From AV80 sp035536995 (GTDB taxonomy: Bacteria > Verrucomicrobiota > Verrucomicrobiia > Chthoniobacterales > UBA10450): DNA of 64,000 nucleotides. Positions 1 to 8,903 of this stretch are shown piece after piece. Within the stretch, counting starts at the first letter, position 1; every line of letters starts with the position of its first letter. The translations under genes and the position numbers were made by a program. Where the stretch lies: contig DATLNB010000032.1 of NCBI GenBank assembly GCA_035536995.1, positions 27,366 through 91,365 of the forward strand, given 5' to 3'. Under the pieces are notes generated by a model. The model saw nothing but the letters and a program-made list of their open reading frames with translations. It did not search any database and had not been told where the DNA came from.

Positions 1-1250
1 TTGCTGAATACCTCCGGTACCTCGAGCAACGCGGCGTCTCTTGTAACGTCGCGTCGTTCATTGGCGCGACCACGATCCGAGAGTTTGTGATTGGCCTGGA
101 AGACAGGGCACCCACCCCCGAGCAGCTCGAGCAGATGCGCGGGCTTGTCCGGCAGGAGATGGAAGCGGGCGCGCTCGGGATCGGCACTTCGCTCATTTAT
201 CCACCCGCCTTTTACGCGAAGACCGAGGAGCTGATCGAGCTTTGCAAGGAAGCGGCGAAATTTAAGGGCAAATACATCTCCCACATGCGGAGCGAAGGGA
301 ATCAGCTCCTCGAAGCCATCGACGAGCTTATTCGGATCAGCCGGGAAGCGAAGATTCCCGCGGAAATTTATCATTTGAAAGCGGCGGGCCAACCGAACTG
401 GGGCAAGGCGGACGCGATGCTGGCAAAGATTGAGGAGGCGCAGAAGGCGGGGTTAAAAATCACGGCGGACATGTATACCTATCCGGCGGCGGGGACGGGG
501 CTCGATGCGTGTCTCCCGCCGTGGACCGCCGATGGCGGCTACCCCGAATTGTTCAAGCGGCTCCGCGATCCGAAGACACGGGACAAGATCGCGGCGGAAG
601 TCCGGACCCCGAGCGACAAATGGGAGAATCTCTATTTGGCGGCTGGCTCGCCCGACCGGATTTTACTGAACGGATTCAAATCGGAAAAACTGAAGCCGCT
701 CACCGGCAAGTCGCTCGCCGCGATAGCGAAGGAGCGCGGCAAAGATCCGATTGAGACGGCCATGGACCTGATCGCAGAAGATGAGTCGCGGATCGATTGC
801 ATCTATTTTCTGATGTCGGAAGAGAACGTGAAGAAGGAGATCGTGAAGCCGTGGGTTTCATTTGGTTCGGACGAAGCGTCGCAGGCGCCGGAGGGAAGCT
901 TCATCAAGTCGAACTGTCATCCCCGCGCGTATGGCAACTTCGCGCGGGTCCTTGGCAAATATGTGCGGGACGAGAAAGTGCTGACCCTCGAGGAAGCGAT
1001 CCGGAAGTTGACTGGCTTGCCGGCGACGAATCTTGGCCTCGATAACCGTGGGTTCCTCAAGGAAAATATGTTCGCCGACGTCGTGGTTTTCGACCCCGCG
1101 GCGGTCGGCGACCGCGCGACCTTCGAGAAACCGCACCAGTATTCCGTCGGGGTGAAGCATGTGTTCGTGAACGGCGTTCAAGTCCTCAAAGACGGCGAAC
1201 ATACGGGGGCAACACCCGGCCGCGCAGTTTGGGGACCTGGGAAGAAGTAA
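1..1250 (+). CDS. N-acyl-D-amino-acid deacylase (D-aminoacylase), 5' truncated by window edge
   Basis: The C-terminal part of an amidohydrolase-superfamily D-aminoacylase, which hydrolyses N-acyl-D-amino acids or D-aminoacyl peptides. The frame is open from base 3 and reads AEYLRYLEQRG...VASFIGATTIRE before the first internal GTG at 87, so the gene begins outside the window and a start at 87 should not be accepted. Visible family signatures are RAPTPEQLEQMRGLVRQEMEAGALGIGTSLIYPP, the metal-site region around YISHMRSEG and IYHLKAAG, GSDEAS, and the C-terminal LPATNLGLDNRG...ADVVVFDP. No operon partner is visible. The family assignment is strong; the exact substrate is unknown. Confidence 0.88.
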   Translation, partial: AEYLRYLEQRGVSCNVASFIGATTIREFVIGLEDRAPTPEQLEQMRGLVRQEMEAGALGIGTSLIYPPAFYAKTEELIELCKEAAKFKGKYISHMRSEGNQLLEAIDELIRISREAKIPAEIYHLKAAGQPNWGKADAMLAKIEEAQKAGLKITADMYTYPAAGTGLDACLPPWTADGGYPELFKRLRDPKTRDKIAAEVRTPSDKWENLYLAAGSPDRILLNGFKSEKLKPLTGKSLAAIAKERGKDPIETAMDLIAEDESRIDCIYFLMSEENVKKEIVKPWVSFGSDEASQAPEGSFIKSNCHPRAYGNFARVLGKYVRDEKVLTLEEAIRKLTGLPATNLGLDNRGFLKENMFADVVVFDPAAVGDRATFEKPHQYSVGVKHVFVNGVQVLKDGEHTGATPGRAVWGPGKK

Positions 1251-1360
1251 GCTCCAAGCACCAAAGAAGCAGCAAACAGCAAGCACCAAAACCAAAGCGC
1301 CCGGTTGCAGGCGGTTTGGAGCTTGGAAGTTGAAGTTTCCCTGGAGCTTGGAGCTTGCGA
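1249..1360. repeat. Self-complementary spacer built from GCTTGGAG-type words
   Basis: The gap between two convergent genes is made of short words. The left side (1249-1293) repeats AGCTCCAAGC, AGCACCAAA and similar. The right side (1313-1360) repeats their complements GGTTTGGAGCTTG and TGGAGCTTGGAGCTTG. The two sides can fold into one long imperfect hairpin. It starts inside the stop codon of the deacylase gene and may act as a bidirectional terminator, which is inference. Confidence 0.6.
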
Positions 1361-1387
1361 TTTGGAGCTTACTGCGCCTTTGGCGGG

Positions 1388-2011
1388 CTAGCGTCCGTTC
1401 GAATCGACTCGCGATTCGATCTGATCCAGCGTCGGGTCATTCTGGCGAATCCATTGCCGAATGGCGCCAACTTCCGCCGGATCCATCGTCGTGCTGCGCG
1501 GTTCCTGGAGAAGTTCGCCCGATGATTCCGGCAGGACAGGCTTCGCTTTTTTCACCGAAAATTTCCAGTGCCGGCCGAAGCGCAAGAGCGCGTAATACAT
1601 TGTCTTGGCTTCGACCGCCCCAACGCCGCTGCATCGCATGGCATCATAAAACATTCTGTCCACGACAGCGGGTGGACGATTTTTCTGGTCGTAGGCCACA
1701 TCGTGAAGCACCGACGCGTTCCGGTATTTTCCCTCGAACGGCCCGCCCATGAACGACCAAAGGGCGCGCGGGATCGAGGCGCCGTCGATTTTCGCGCCGG
1801 CCGGCGCGATCCAAACCACGCCTTTCGGATCGGTGTAACGCAGCTCATTCAAGAGGGTCATGGAGCGGCCGTCGGTCTCCCATCGGGTTTCAATCGCTCC
1901 ACTGTAGTAGCCCCACGGGCCGGCGGGATTGGTGTTGTCGCCGCCGCGTCGATGTTTCAGGAAACCACACGCGGAAAGGAGACAGGCGATTAAGAGGATG
2001 AGGACGCGCAT
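1388..2011 (-). CDS. DUF1353-family lipoprotein
   Basis: A 207-residue predicted lipoprotein: an N-terminal hydrophobic signal ends in the lipobox LSAC (Cys about residue 15), so the protein is probably anchored in the outer membrane or facing the periplasm. The core DGASIPRALWSFMGGPFEGKYRNASVLHDVAYD is the signature of the DUF1353 family (residues about 75-110), whose function is not established; many members are phage- or envelope-associated. It lies directly downstream of the ResB gene on the same strand, 9 bases away, so it is probably co-transcribed. The C-terminal 60 residues are polar and not recognised. Confidence 0.75.
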   Translation of the reverse strand: MRVLILLIACLLSACGFLKHRRGGDNTNPAGPWGYYSGAIETRWETDGRSMTLLNELRYTDPKGVVWIAPAGAKIDGASIPRALWSFMGGPFEGKYRNASVLHDVAYDQKNRPPAVVDRMFYDAMRCSGVGAVEAKTMYYALLRFGRHWKFSVKKAKPVLPESSGELLQEPRSTTMDPAEVGAIRQWIRQNDPTLDQIESRVDSNGR

Positions 2012-2020
2012 ACAATCTTG

Positions 2021-4018
2021 CTAAACGCCGGCTGTAACTTCCTGCTCGATTTGTTCGCGCGTCCGAGCCGTCGGCGGCGCGACCGGCGCACCCTTCGACG
2101 GGCGCCGGAACTTTTTGACGTAAAAGAGCATGAAAATACCGGAGACGAGAAAGAGTGAGCCGATCCATTTCAAGAGCCAGCCCGGATCACGCAGAATCTG
2201 AATCGTGGATTGTCCCAGGTTCTCCGGGTTCCATGATGCCTGCGACATTTTGTAAGTGAGCCCGGACCACGTTCGCCACCATTCACCTGGATAATTGAAT
2301 GGGTTATTCATCCAGCATTGCCCTTGGGCAACATGGCCTTCGGGAGTCGTCACGCGCACCGTGCTTTTGAAGCCGGCGGGGCTGTCGCTGCCTTCATTGC
2401 GTTGGACCTCGAAGTCGAGCAACTCGAGTCCGATAGGCAGCGGGATTTGCTTCCAGCCATATGAAACCCGGACTTCCGCGGGCGACGCCGGGACGCTGAT
2501 TTGCCAGCCAGCCGGAATCCATTGCTCGGAAACCTGGGCGCCGTGCGCGATGCGGATGTGGACGCCATCAGGCAACTCGGCCAGGTCTGGTGGCTTTTTC
2601 ATCGGAATGAAATCCATCCATGGTTCTGCGTGCGGTATGGTGCGATCGACCGTCAGCTGCCAATCAGCCCAACCGGTCGTCAGGGGTGAGTTAAGGTCGA
2701 GTTTACCCGTGGTTGTCCCGGTCTTTCGGGAAGCAAGCGTGTAGGTGATCCCACCGTCGTCAGCGATGAAAAGGGTCAGCCGGTTCCCGGAGGTCGAGGC
2801 GTCGCCCGGCATTGCAGGCGCGGCGCCGGGACTTGTCTCGGCATGGGGACCGGGAGCAGCAGCCGCGGGAACGCCGGTACCGCGCAACGTAACAACGATC
2901 GCGGGGTTATTCGGCTCCTCGCTAACCGAGACGGGCTTGCCATTATCGATCCGAAAATCGGCCCAGTAACTGTCGATCCGCGCGGTAAACGCGCTGCCTT
3001 CCATGGGCACCTCTTTCCCAAGGTTTTGCGCGACATCGAAGTTCCACGTTTTCCCCTCCAGCTCAATCCGGACGCTGCCCTTGTTCCCTTTTTCCGGTTG
3101 GGACAAGCGGATCTTCGCGCCAGTGCTCCCGCCTTTGATGACTTTGCCGATCTGTTCCTCGGGCGCCTTGGTGAAGGCGAAGATTGCTTCTTCGATCTCC
3201 ACCGCGCCGGTCGGCTGGGCAGCGGCGTTTGCAGGATCCGCCTTTGCCTCAGGGGCCGCGCCTCGTTTCAGCTCTATCGTGGCCAGCCCCATGTTGAATG
3301 AGCTGTGCTCATGGGTATCGGCCATCAGCCAATTTTCCAGGCGTTGTCCCATCATGGCGGTCGCAATCGTGAAGTGAACGGCGGGCGCGCCTCCCTCTTT
3401 CAGCGGCCGCGGATTCAGCGGGCCCTCAATCGCAGGCGCGTAATCGATGATACTGAGACGGCCCCCACCTGCCAGGAGCCCGAGGTCCCACGGTTTTTCG
3501 GGCGTCGGAGGGCGGTGAATGAATTCGACCGAATAACCTTTTACCACCCCGTCGGTATCTTGGACGCGAAGCTGGTGCTGATCGACGAGGAGCCGGTTCG
3601 TCGGAGGCTCGCCTTTAAAGAGCGTGATCGTTCCTTCGATCCCCCAGATCCGCCCAACAAGCGAACCAGCCAGGAGCGTGATGATTCCGAGGTGGGTGAC
3701 GAGAAAACCAACGTGATGTTTTTTCCAAGGCCAGCGCGACACGGCCGAGACCGCGAGGTTCGCCGCCAAAAAGAGGAGCCAGATGTTGAACCAGGGCGCG
3801 CCGTAGACGTAGGCGCGGGCCACCTTCGCGTCGAAACTTGATTCATAAATCGTCCCGGCGATTGCCCCGATGATCAGAACGGCAAGGAGCACGACTGCCA
3901 GTTTGACCGAGGCGAAGAACTGGAAGACGCGATTACGTTGCCAGCTCGGGCGGGAGAGTGGGGACGGCGTAGCCATGCGGTGGGCCGGTATTTTCCGCGA
4001 GAAGAGGGCCGCCTTCAA
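2021..4018 (-). CDS. resB: ResB/CcsB-like cytochrome c biogenesis protein
   Basis: A 665-residue membrane protein of the ResB family, part of the system II machinery that delivers haem to apocytochrome c outside the membrane. Transmembrane segments lie at about residues 37-57, 78-95 and 103-123, followed by a large periplasmic domain with Ala/Pro-rich inserts (about 260-410). A last membrane helix sits near the C-terminus (WIGSLFLVSGIFMLFYVKKFRR). The N-terminal block FFASVKLAVVLLAVLIIGAIAGTIYES is typical of ResB. A second possible start lies at 3976. The multihaem cytochrome gene is immediately upstream, a natural client. No ResC/CcsA partner is visible in the window, so it must lie elsewhere. 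Confidence 0.83.
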   Translation of the reverse strand: MKAALFSRKIPAHRMATPSPLSRPSWQRNRVFQFFASVKLAVVLLAVLIIGAIAGTIYESSFDAKVARAYVYGAPWFNIWLLFLAANLAVSAVSRWPWKKHHVGFLVTHLGIITLLAGSLVGRIWGIEGTITLFKGEPPTNRLLVDQHQLRVQDTDGVVKGYSVEFIHRPPTPEKPWDLGLLAGGGRLSIIDYAPAIEGPLNPRPLKEGGAPAVHFTIATAMMGQRLENWLMADTHEHSSFNMGLATIELKRGAAPEAKADPANAAAQPTGAVEIEEAIFAFTKAPEEQIGKVIKGGSTGAKIRLSQPEKGNKGSVRIELEGKTWNFDVAQNLGKEVPMEGSAFTARIDSYWADFRIDNGKPVSVSEEPNNPAIVVTLRGTGVPAAAAPGPHAETSPGAAPAMPGDASTSGNRLTLFIADDGGITYTLASRKTGTTTGKLDLNSPLTTGWADWQLTVDRTIPHAEPWMDFIPMKKPPDLAELPDGVHIRIAHGAQVSEQWIPAGWQISVPASPAEVRVSYGWKQIPLPIGLELLDFEVQRNEGSDSPAGFKSTVRVTTPEGHVAQGQCWMNNPFNYPGEWWRTWSGLTYKMSQASWNPENLGQSTIQILRDPGWLLKWIGSLFLVSGIFMLFYVKKFRRPSKGAPVAPPTARTREQIEQEVTAGV

Positions 4019-4050
4019 CGGCTGATTGCTCGCCCTTCCTGCGGAAATGG

Positions 4051-5196
4051 TTAACCCGCTTTATCCAGAGCTTCGCGGAAAGCCTTCAGATGCGCGGCGA
4101 AGTTTGCGGCATCGAATGGGTCGAGATGTTTTACGTCCTCGAAAAGCTGGTTGAGCTCGGGCTCAACCTTCAGCTTGAAGTTGCGATTCTGGTTCAACGC
4201 ATTTGCCAACCGGTCGAGAGCCAGGACGAGGCGTCTGGCACGCTGGCCGAGCACGGGAGCTGAAGCCTGGTTTGCGATGAAATCGCCGTCGGTCGCCGCG
4301 AGCACGGTCAGCAGGGTGCGAACAGCTGTTTCGTTCCAATTCGATACCGATGCGCGCCGTGCGAGTGCATCCGCTTCGGCGCGGCCACGATTAAACTCGG
4401 ACATTCCCGGAGATGCGACCGGCGCGCTGATCTGCGGCCACGACCCACCGCCCTTGGTCACCGTGGCGCACAGCCAGGCGAGGCCGTCCCAACGCGCGTT
4501 CGACCATTCGTCGCTCTGCGCATCGCTCGCCAGCGCCCAGCTCGTTTCCCGGAGCGCGACCGCCTGGCCGGTCAGCCATTCGCGCACGCCACTCCATGAA
4601 TCGTCGTCCTTCCAGTGTTTCGGCTGCGCTACAGATTGGCTATCGAGCTCAAAAAACAGATCGGGATGCCCGGCCTTCAGCACCTCTGGAGCAAGGTTTT
4701 GGTGGCAGGCCGCACAGGCGGTCGCGCGAACATAAATGCTCCGCAGATCGCGCATCCCAGCTCCAACCCGGGTGCTGTAACTCCAGTCTTTTCGGGTGTG
4801 CCCGCGAAGCCAGCCGCCCGCGGCCCCGTGGCAAGTTTCGCAGGAAACGCCTTCGTCCGGGTGTGCGCCGGGCGCGAGGCGGCTCGGCGCGACCGACTGA
4901 AACGGCGAGTGGCAAACAGTGCACCGGGCGCTGGTTTGAGCGGCGGGAATCCCGAGGCTTTCCGCGATCCGCTCCGACCGCGAATTCAACAGGACGGCGA
5001 ACGCCTTGGTGTGAAAATCTTTCTGGCTCCAGGTGAAATATTGATCCTGCTTTGGGCCAGCTCCGCCGTGGCAGCTGGACGATTTGCAGCCGACCGATCC
5101 GACAAACATGCCGCCCTGTTCACGAGTCTGGCGCGGCTCCTTCGCCGCGAGCGTTGCCGCTGCCAGGAAATACAGGCTCGCTGCACGCAAGATCAC
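4051..5196 (-). CDS. Secreted multihaem cytochrome c (c554-like)
   Basis: A 381-residue protein with an N-terminal signal sequence (ILRAASLYFLAAATLAAKE), starting at GTG. It carries haem-binding motifs CTVCH, CETCH and CAACH, plus CKSSSCH, in which four residues instead of two separate the cysteines (CX4CH), an arrangement I recall from related multihaem cytochromes. The C-terminal half (about 200-380) is helical and haem-free. It fits periplasmic electron-transfer proteins of the cytochrome c554 type. It lies 32 bases upstream of the ResB gene on the same strand, which suggests that a c-type cytochrome and its assembly factor are expressed together. The substrate or redox partner cannot be told. 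Confidence 0.78.
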   Translation of the reverse strand: MILRAASLYFLAAATLAAKEPRQTREQGGMFVGSVGCKSSSCHGGAGPKQDQYFTWSQKDFHTKAFAVLLNSRSERIAESLGIPAAQTSARCTVCHSPFQSVAPSRLAPGAHPDEGVSCETCHGAAGGWLRGHTRKDWSYSTRVGAGMRDLRSIYVRATACAACHQNLAPEVLKAGHPDLFFELDSQSVAQPKHWKDDDSWSGVREWLTGQAVALRETSWALASDAQSDEWSNARWDGLAWLCATVTKGGGSWPQISAPVASPGMSEFNRGRAEADALARRASVSNWNETAVRTLLTVLAATDGDFIANQASAPVLGQRARRLVLALDRLANALNQNRNFKLKVEPELNQLFEDVKHLDPFDAANFAAHLKAFREALDKAG

Positions 5197-5241
5197 GCAG
5201 CGAGAATAGCTGCCGGGATTTTTGAATGCGACCCTTCTGTA

Positions 5242-5259
5242 ACCGGATAATCATCCGGT
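5242..5259. repeat. Small hairpin ACCGGAT-AATC-ATCCGGT
   Basis: A perfect 7-base stem with a 4-base loop, in the 100-base gap between the cytochrome gene and the DUF883-like gene. Together with the neighbouring GTAG-head hairpin it could end transcription of the upstream gene. Confidence 0.55.
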
Positions 5260-5270
5260 CGGTCGCTGAG

Positions 5271-5293
5271 CCGGGATGGATCCCGGCCACTAC
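5271..5293 (-). repeat. REP-like hairpin with GTAG head
   Basis: On the minus strand a GTAG (5290-5293) precedes TGG and the palindrome CCGGGATCCATCCCGG. The same palindromic core occurs at 14986-15004 and 26017-26035. It is the type-member arrangement of REP elements: a 5' GTAG foot followed by a hairpin. Confidence 0.6.
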
Positions 5294-5295
5294 GC

Positions 5296-5796
5296 TCAAT
5301 TAGCCCAGGCTCTCCACTTCTTCCGAAGCGGTTTCACATAACTGTCCACGTCCACCTTTTTGATCCGATCGACCTGGTCGCGGACGACTTCCGCCGAGTC
5401 CTCGTATTTGCGGCGGACTGACTTGAAGAGCGGCCACAGAAACGGGAGCGACAAGATACTGAGATCGACGTTGGCAAGCGGTGACTTGGCTTCGACTTCC
5501 TTCTCTGCCGAACTGGAAGAGTAGCGGATAGCGAGGCCGATTGCGACGCCGATAGCCAGGGCGCCGATAACTGTCGGCACCGGATTTTCGCGCAGGAAAA
5601 ATTCGGTTCGCTCCCGTGCCACGGTGGCCCGATCCCGGGTCTGTTCCCAGGCGCCGCCGGCATAATGGGAAACTTTGTCAGCCGCCTGCCGGAGGCGTCC
5701 GGGGTTTTCTTCCGAACCGTGTTCCTCGCTCGTCGAACGCCTCGAGGCAGCCAACGGGTCGTCATTCGTAAATTCGTCGCCGTTCGGATTGATCAT
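5296..5796 (-). CDS. DUF883/ElaB-YqjD-like inner-membrane protein
   Basis: A 166-residue protein with a charged, helical N-terminal half, then one hydrophobic segment preceded by ENPVPTVIGALAIGVAIGLAIRY (about residues 90-112), and an amphipathic charged tail. The 'ENPxP...G' lead into a single membrane helix is characteristic of the DUF883 family (ElaB, YqjD), tail-anchored membrane proteins linked in E. coli to stationary phase and ribosome association. Here the helix is not C-terminal: about 55 residues follow it, ending in a basic stretch (VKPLRKKWRAWAN). It starts at ATG. It may be a stress-related envelope protein, but that is not certain. Confidence 0.6.
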   Translation of the reverse strand: MINPNGDEFTNDDPLAASRRSTSEEHGSEENPGRLRQAADKVSHYAGGAWEQTRDRATVARERTEFFLRENPVPTVIGALAIGVAIGLAIRYSSSSAEKEVEAKSPLANVDLSILSLPFLWPLFKSVRRKYEDSAEVVRDQVDRIKKVDVDSYVKPLRKKWRAWAN

Positions 5797-5870
5797 ATAA
5801 GTAAATTCGTAAGAGGTGAGACTCCTGCGCCTCTGTTTTGTTCGTTCTTTTCAACACTGCCATGAGAGCC

Positions 5871-8402
5871 TCAGCGCCACTGGTGTTTGGGATACTTGCG
5901 CTGGAGCTCTTTTTTGATCTTCGGATACGCATCCCGCCAGAAACTTTCCAGGTCGCTGGTGATCTGGATGGGCCGGTGGTTGGGGGCCAGAACTTGAATG
6001 CGCAGCGGGATTCGGCCGCGCCCGACGGCGAGGCCGCGAGGCGTCTCGTATAAGTCCTGGATCCGTGCCGCGATGGTGGGTGTCCCGTCGCCGTAGATGA
6101 TCTTCGCGGAGCGGCCGCCCGGCAATTTGACGCGCTCAGGCGCCATGTCATCGAGGGCCTGTTGCTGGCCTGGGTTGAGCCATGCGCGAACAGTTGGCCA
6201 GACCTGACGCTCTTTGATTTCTTTATAGCTCGTCGCTCCCTGGCAGATCTGTTCCAGGAGGAGCAGCTTCTCCGCTTCGTTGATCCCAGGAAATTGAAGG
6301 TCCGGAAACTCCGAGGCCAGAAAGTTTACCCGGGCGATCCATTGTTCCACGCCGTTGTCCCAATGCTTTAGCGGACACGTTCCAGCGGCGGCTTCCCGGG
6401 CCAGCAGTTGGGCGGCGGCTGGGTTATCCTTTGGTGCGAACTCTTCGCTTCGCAGGACGAGATCGTGAAAGCGCGTGGTCCGCCGGCCAACCACCCGACG
6501 AACGGTCGGATCGAATTCGACGTTGTTCTCCTCTCGAAACGCTTCCGGGAAGAGTTCCCGTAACCATTCCTCCTCGATCTTCGTGGCCAGCGTAAGCAGG
6601 ACTTGGCGCTCTTTCTCGCTGCTCTCGATCTCACGCACTTCGGATGCGACAAGGAGACGCGCATCGTGAACCAAGCTTTCCCGGGCCAGCACGCCGCGGC
6701 GGTTGTGGACCATCGCGCAGCGAAGAGTTCCGGTGTCCAGGCGGACGGCGACCTGATCGGGAAATCCGGCCAGAACGCAACGTTGGATAGCAGAGGGTTT
6801 CGCCTCTCCGCTGGCGACGTCCAGGCCTTCGTCCCGTGCAATGGCCAGGAATTGATCGCGCAATTGAGCGGCCTCACGGGCAGCTCCGGCGTTGATCCCA
6901 AGGCGGGAACAACGTTGCCCGTCGAACCGGCTGTTCTCCGCATAACGGAAGGCGCGGATGAGGACAAAAAAATCGGAGTCCGTTTCGCCGCCGAGAATAT
7001 CGTCGCGATCATCGCGCGACTGTTTTCCTTCGAGTCGCCTGAGGAGAGGGCGGCCCTGGGTAAGAGCGGCGATGAGGGCAACCGCCGGGACGCAATGATG
7101 CTCTTCCGCGGCGAGGAGCATCCGGGCGTAGCGGGGATGCATGGGGAATGCGAGCAGGCGACGGCCGAGCGGCGTTATCCCGGAGTCCGAGAGCGCGCCG
7201 AGGTCCGCCAGGAGTTGCTCGGCGCGAGCGAGCGCATGCGGGTCGGGCGGTTCGAGCCAGCGGAACCCCGCGACATCATCCACGCCGGCCGCCTTCAGGG
7301 TCAGGACAACCTCGGCCAGGTCGAGCCGTTTCACTTCCGGTAGCTCCTGCGCCACGCGCTCGATGTGCTCGCGCTCTGTCCAAAGACGAAGACAACGTCC
7401 GGGAGCGGTCCGGCCGGCCCGGCCTGCGCGTTGGTCGGCCGAAGCGCGGCTTATTTTCTCGACGAGCAACGTGTTGATGCCGCGCCGCGGATCGAACCGA
7501 GCGATCCGGGCAAGACCGCCGTCTATGACCACTCGAACGCCATCGATGGTGAGCGACGTCTCGGCAACGTTCGTGGCGACGATGGCGCGCCGCTTTTGGT
7601 ACACGGCGAGGGCGGCGTCCTGTTCGGCTGGCGGCAGCTCGCCGTGGAGCGGCAGAGCGACAAACTCGTCGGAGACGCGCGAGGCACGAATCGCCGCGAT
7701 GGTCCGGCCAATTTCGTATTTGCCCGGCATGAAAACCAAAACATCGCCTTCCGTGCGGCGGGCAATCCGTTCCAATTCGTCCGCCGCCAGGTCCCAGATG
7801 CGGTAGCCGTCTCCGCCGACAGGCTTCGGAAGATATTCGATCTCGACCGGGAACGCGCGCCCGGCCGACCGGAGCACGGTGCATGGAGCCAGATATTTTT
7901 CCAGAGCGTCCGCGTCCAGGGTGGCAGACATGACAACGAGCTTCAGGTCTGGGCGCGACGTGCCCTGAAGTTGAAGGGCGCGCGCCAGGGTGATGTCGCC
8001 GTAGAGATGGCGCTCGTGGAATTCGTCAAAAAGGATTGCGGAGATGCCGCGCAGCTCCGGGTCCTGGATTAGTTGCCGCAGGAGGATGCCTTCAGTGACA
8101 AATCTGATTCGGGTCCGCGACGAGGTCACGTTCTCGAAGCGAATTTGAAAACCGACCTCGTCCCCGAGGCGGGTTTTTCGCTCGTAGGCTACGCGGGCAG
8201 CGAGCAGACGCGCAGCGAGCCGCCGCGGCTGAAGGATCACAACCTGCCCGTGGCCAAGCAGATCGCGATCGAGGAGGATTTGCGGAACCTGGGTGGATTT
8301 ACCCGAGCCGGTCGGCGCTTGAATGATGAGGCGGGAAGACGCGGACAGGTTCTCGACGACTGCGCGTTCAAGCTCAAAAATCGGTAAATCTTCCCGGCGC
8401 AT
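5871..8402 (-). CDS. hrpB: ATP-dependent RNA helicase HrpB
   Basis: An 843-residue DEAH-box helicase. The sequence shows Walker A APTGSGKST (residues 29-37), DEFH (126-129), SAT (VMSATLD), the C-terminal helicase motif QRAGRAGR, and the HrpB-specific C-terminal region ending with PLRIQVLAPNHRPIQITSDLESFW. HrpB proteins of proteobacteria are about 810-820 residues, so this is full length. I place the start at ATG 8402 (MRREDLPIFELE). A longer open frame up to 8606 would overlap the regulator gene upstream and has no helicase homology. Its role is probably RNA remodelling; the bacterial function of HrpB is poorly defined. Confidence 0.88.
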   Translation of the reverse strand: MRREDLPIFELERAVVENLSASSRLIIQAPTGSGKSTQVPQILLDRDLLGHGQVVILQPRRLAARLLAARVAYERKTRLGDEVGFQIRFENVTSSRTRIRFVTEGILLRQLIQDPELRGISAILFDEFHERHLYGDITLARALQLQGTSRPDLKLVVMSATLDADALEKYLAPCTVLRSAGRAFPVEIEYLPKPVGGDGYRIWDLAADELERIARRTEGDVLVFMPGKYEIGRTIAAIRASRVSDEFVALPLHGELPPAEQDAALAVYQKRRAIVATNVAETSLTIDGVRVVIDGGLARIARFDPRRGINTLLVEKISRASADQRAGRAGRTAPGRCLRLWTEREHIERVAQELPEVKRLDLAEVVLTLKAAGVDDVAGFRWLEPPDPHALARAEQLLADLGALSDSGITPLGRRLLAFPMHPRYARMLLAAEEHHCVPAVALIAALTQGRPLLRRLEGKQSRDDRDDILGGETDSDFFVLIRAFRYAENSRFDGQRCSRLGINAGAAREAAQLRDQFLAIARDEGLDVASGEAKPSAIQRCVLAGFPDQVAVRLDTGTLRCAMVHNRRGVLARESLVHDARLLVASEVREIESSEKERQVLLTLATKIEEEWLRELFPEAFREENNVEFDPTVRRVVGRRTTRFHDLVLRSEEFAPKDNPAAAQLLAREAAAGTCPLKHWDNGVEQWIARVNFLASEFPDLQFPGINEAEKLLLLEQICQGATSYKEIKERQVWPTVRAWLNPGQQQALDDMAPERVKLPGGRSAKIIYGDGTPTIAARIQDLYETPRGLAVGRGRIPLRIQVLAPNHRPIQITSDLESFWRDAYPKIKKELQRKYPKHQWR

Positions 8403-8455
8403 GAGCGGGGAACGTCCATGCTGAAGCGCGGACGTCCAACCGGGAAGCCCGCAGC

Positions 8456-8764
8456 TTAGGCGCGCGGTCGTTTCCGGCGCGGGCGCGTTGCGCGCCGGCC
8501 ATTCAGATGCTTTTCGTACCACCAGAGACAGATGGCAGTGCGCGTCTCGAGATCGAGTTTCGCGAGAATGTTTTGGACATGCTTTTGCACGGTCCTCGGG
8601 CTGCATTCCAGGATCTGGCCAATCTCCCCATTACGCTTTCCGGCGGCGATCCATTCGACTACTTCGAGCTCTCGCTTCGTCAGGGGCCGCTCTTCAGTAG
8701 AAGCAGTGCGTTTTGGGGCACGTCTGGCGATGTGCCCGCGGGATCGGCTGTTCGGGGAGGGCAT
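8456..8764 (-). CDS. Stand-alone LuxR-type HTH regulator
   Basis: A 102-residue protein consisting of a basic N-terminus and one GerE/LuxR helix-turn-helix: LTKRELEVVEWIAAGKRNGEIGQILECSPRTVQKHVQNILAKLDLETRTAI (about residues 28-78). There is no receiver or ligand-binding domain, so it may work as a small DNA-binding protein or adaptor. The C-terminus is strongly basic (RRATRPRRKRPRA). It lies upstream of hrpB on the same strand with a 53-base gap, so the two may be co-transcribed. The target genes are unknown. Confidence 0.8.
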   Translation of the reverse strand: MPSPNSRSRGHIARRAPKRTASTEERPLTKRELEVVEWIAAGKRNGEIGQILECSPRTVQKHVQNILAKLDLETRTAICLWWYEKHLNGRRATRPRRKRPRA

Positions 8765-8903
8765 GGGGGGATGTGCCGGTAAATAGCGCGCCGGGAAGAA
8801 TTCGTCTATACGCTTTAACGCGTAGGATGCAGGAGCTCGCTAATTCTGCGCGGCCGGGGCCCGGGTGAGTCGAGCCGGTCCGAAGGCAGGTATCGAAGCC
8901 GCC

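Noticed and set aside
8403..8606. N-terminal extension of HrpB
   Set aside because: It would overlap the LuxR-type gene, and the helicase homology begins at ATG 8402.
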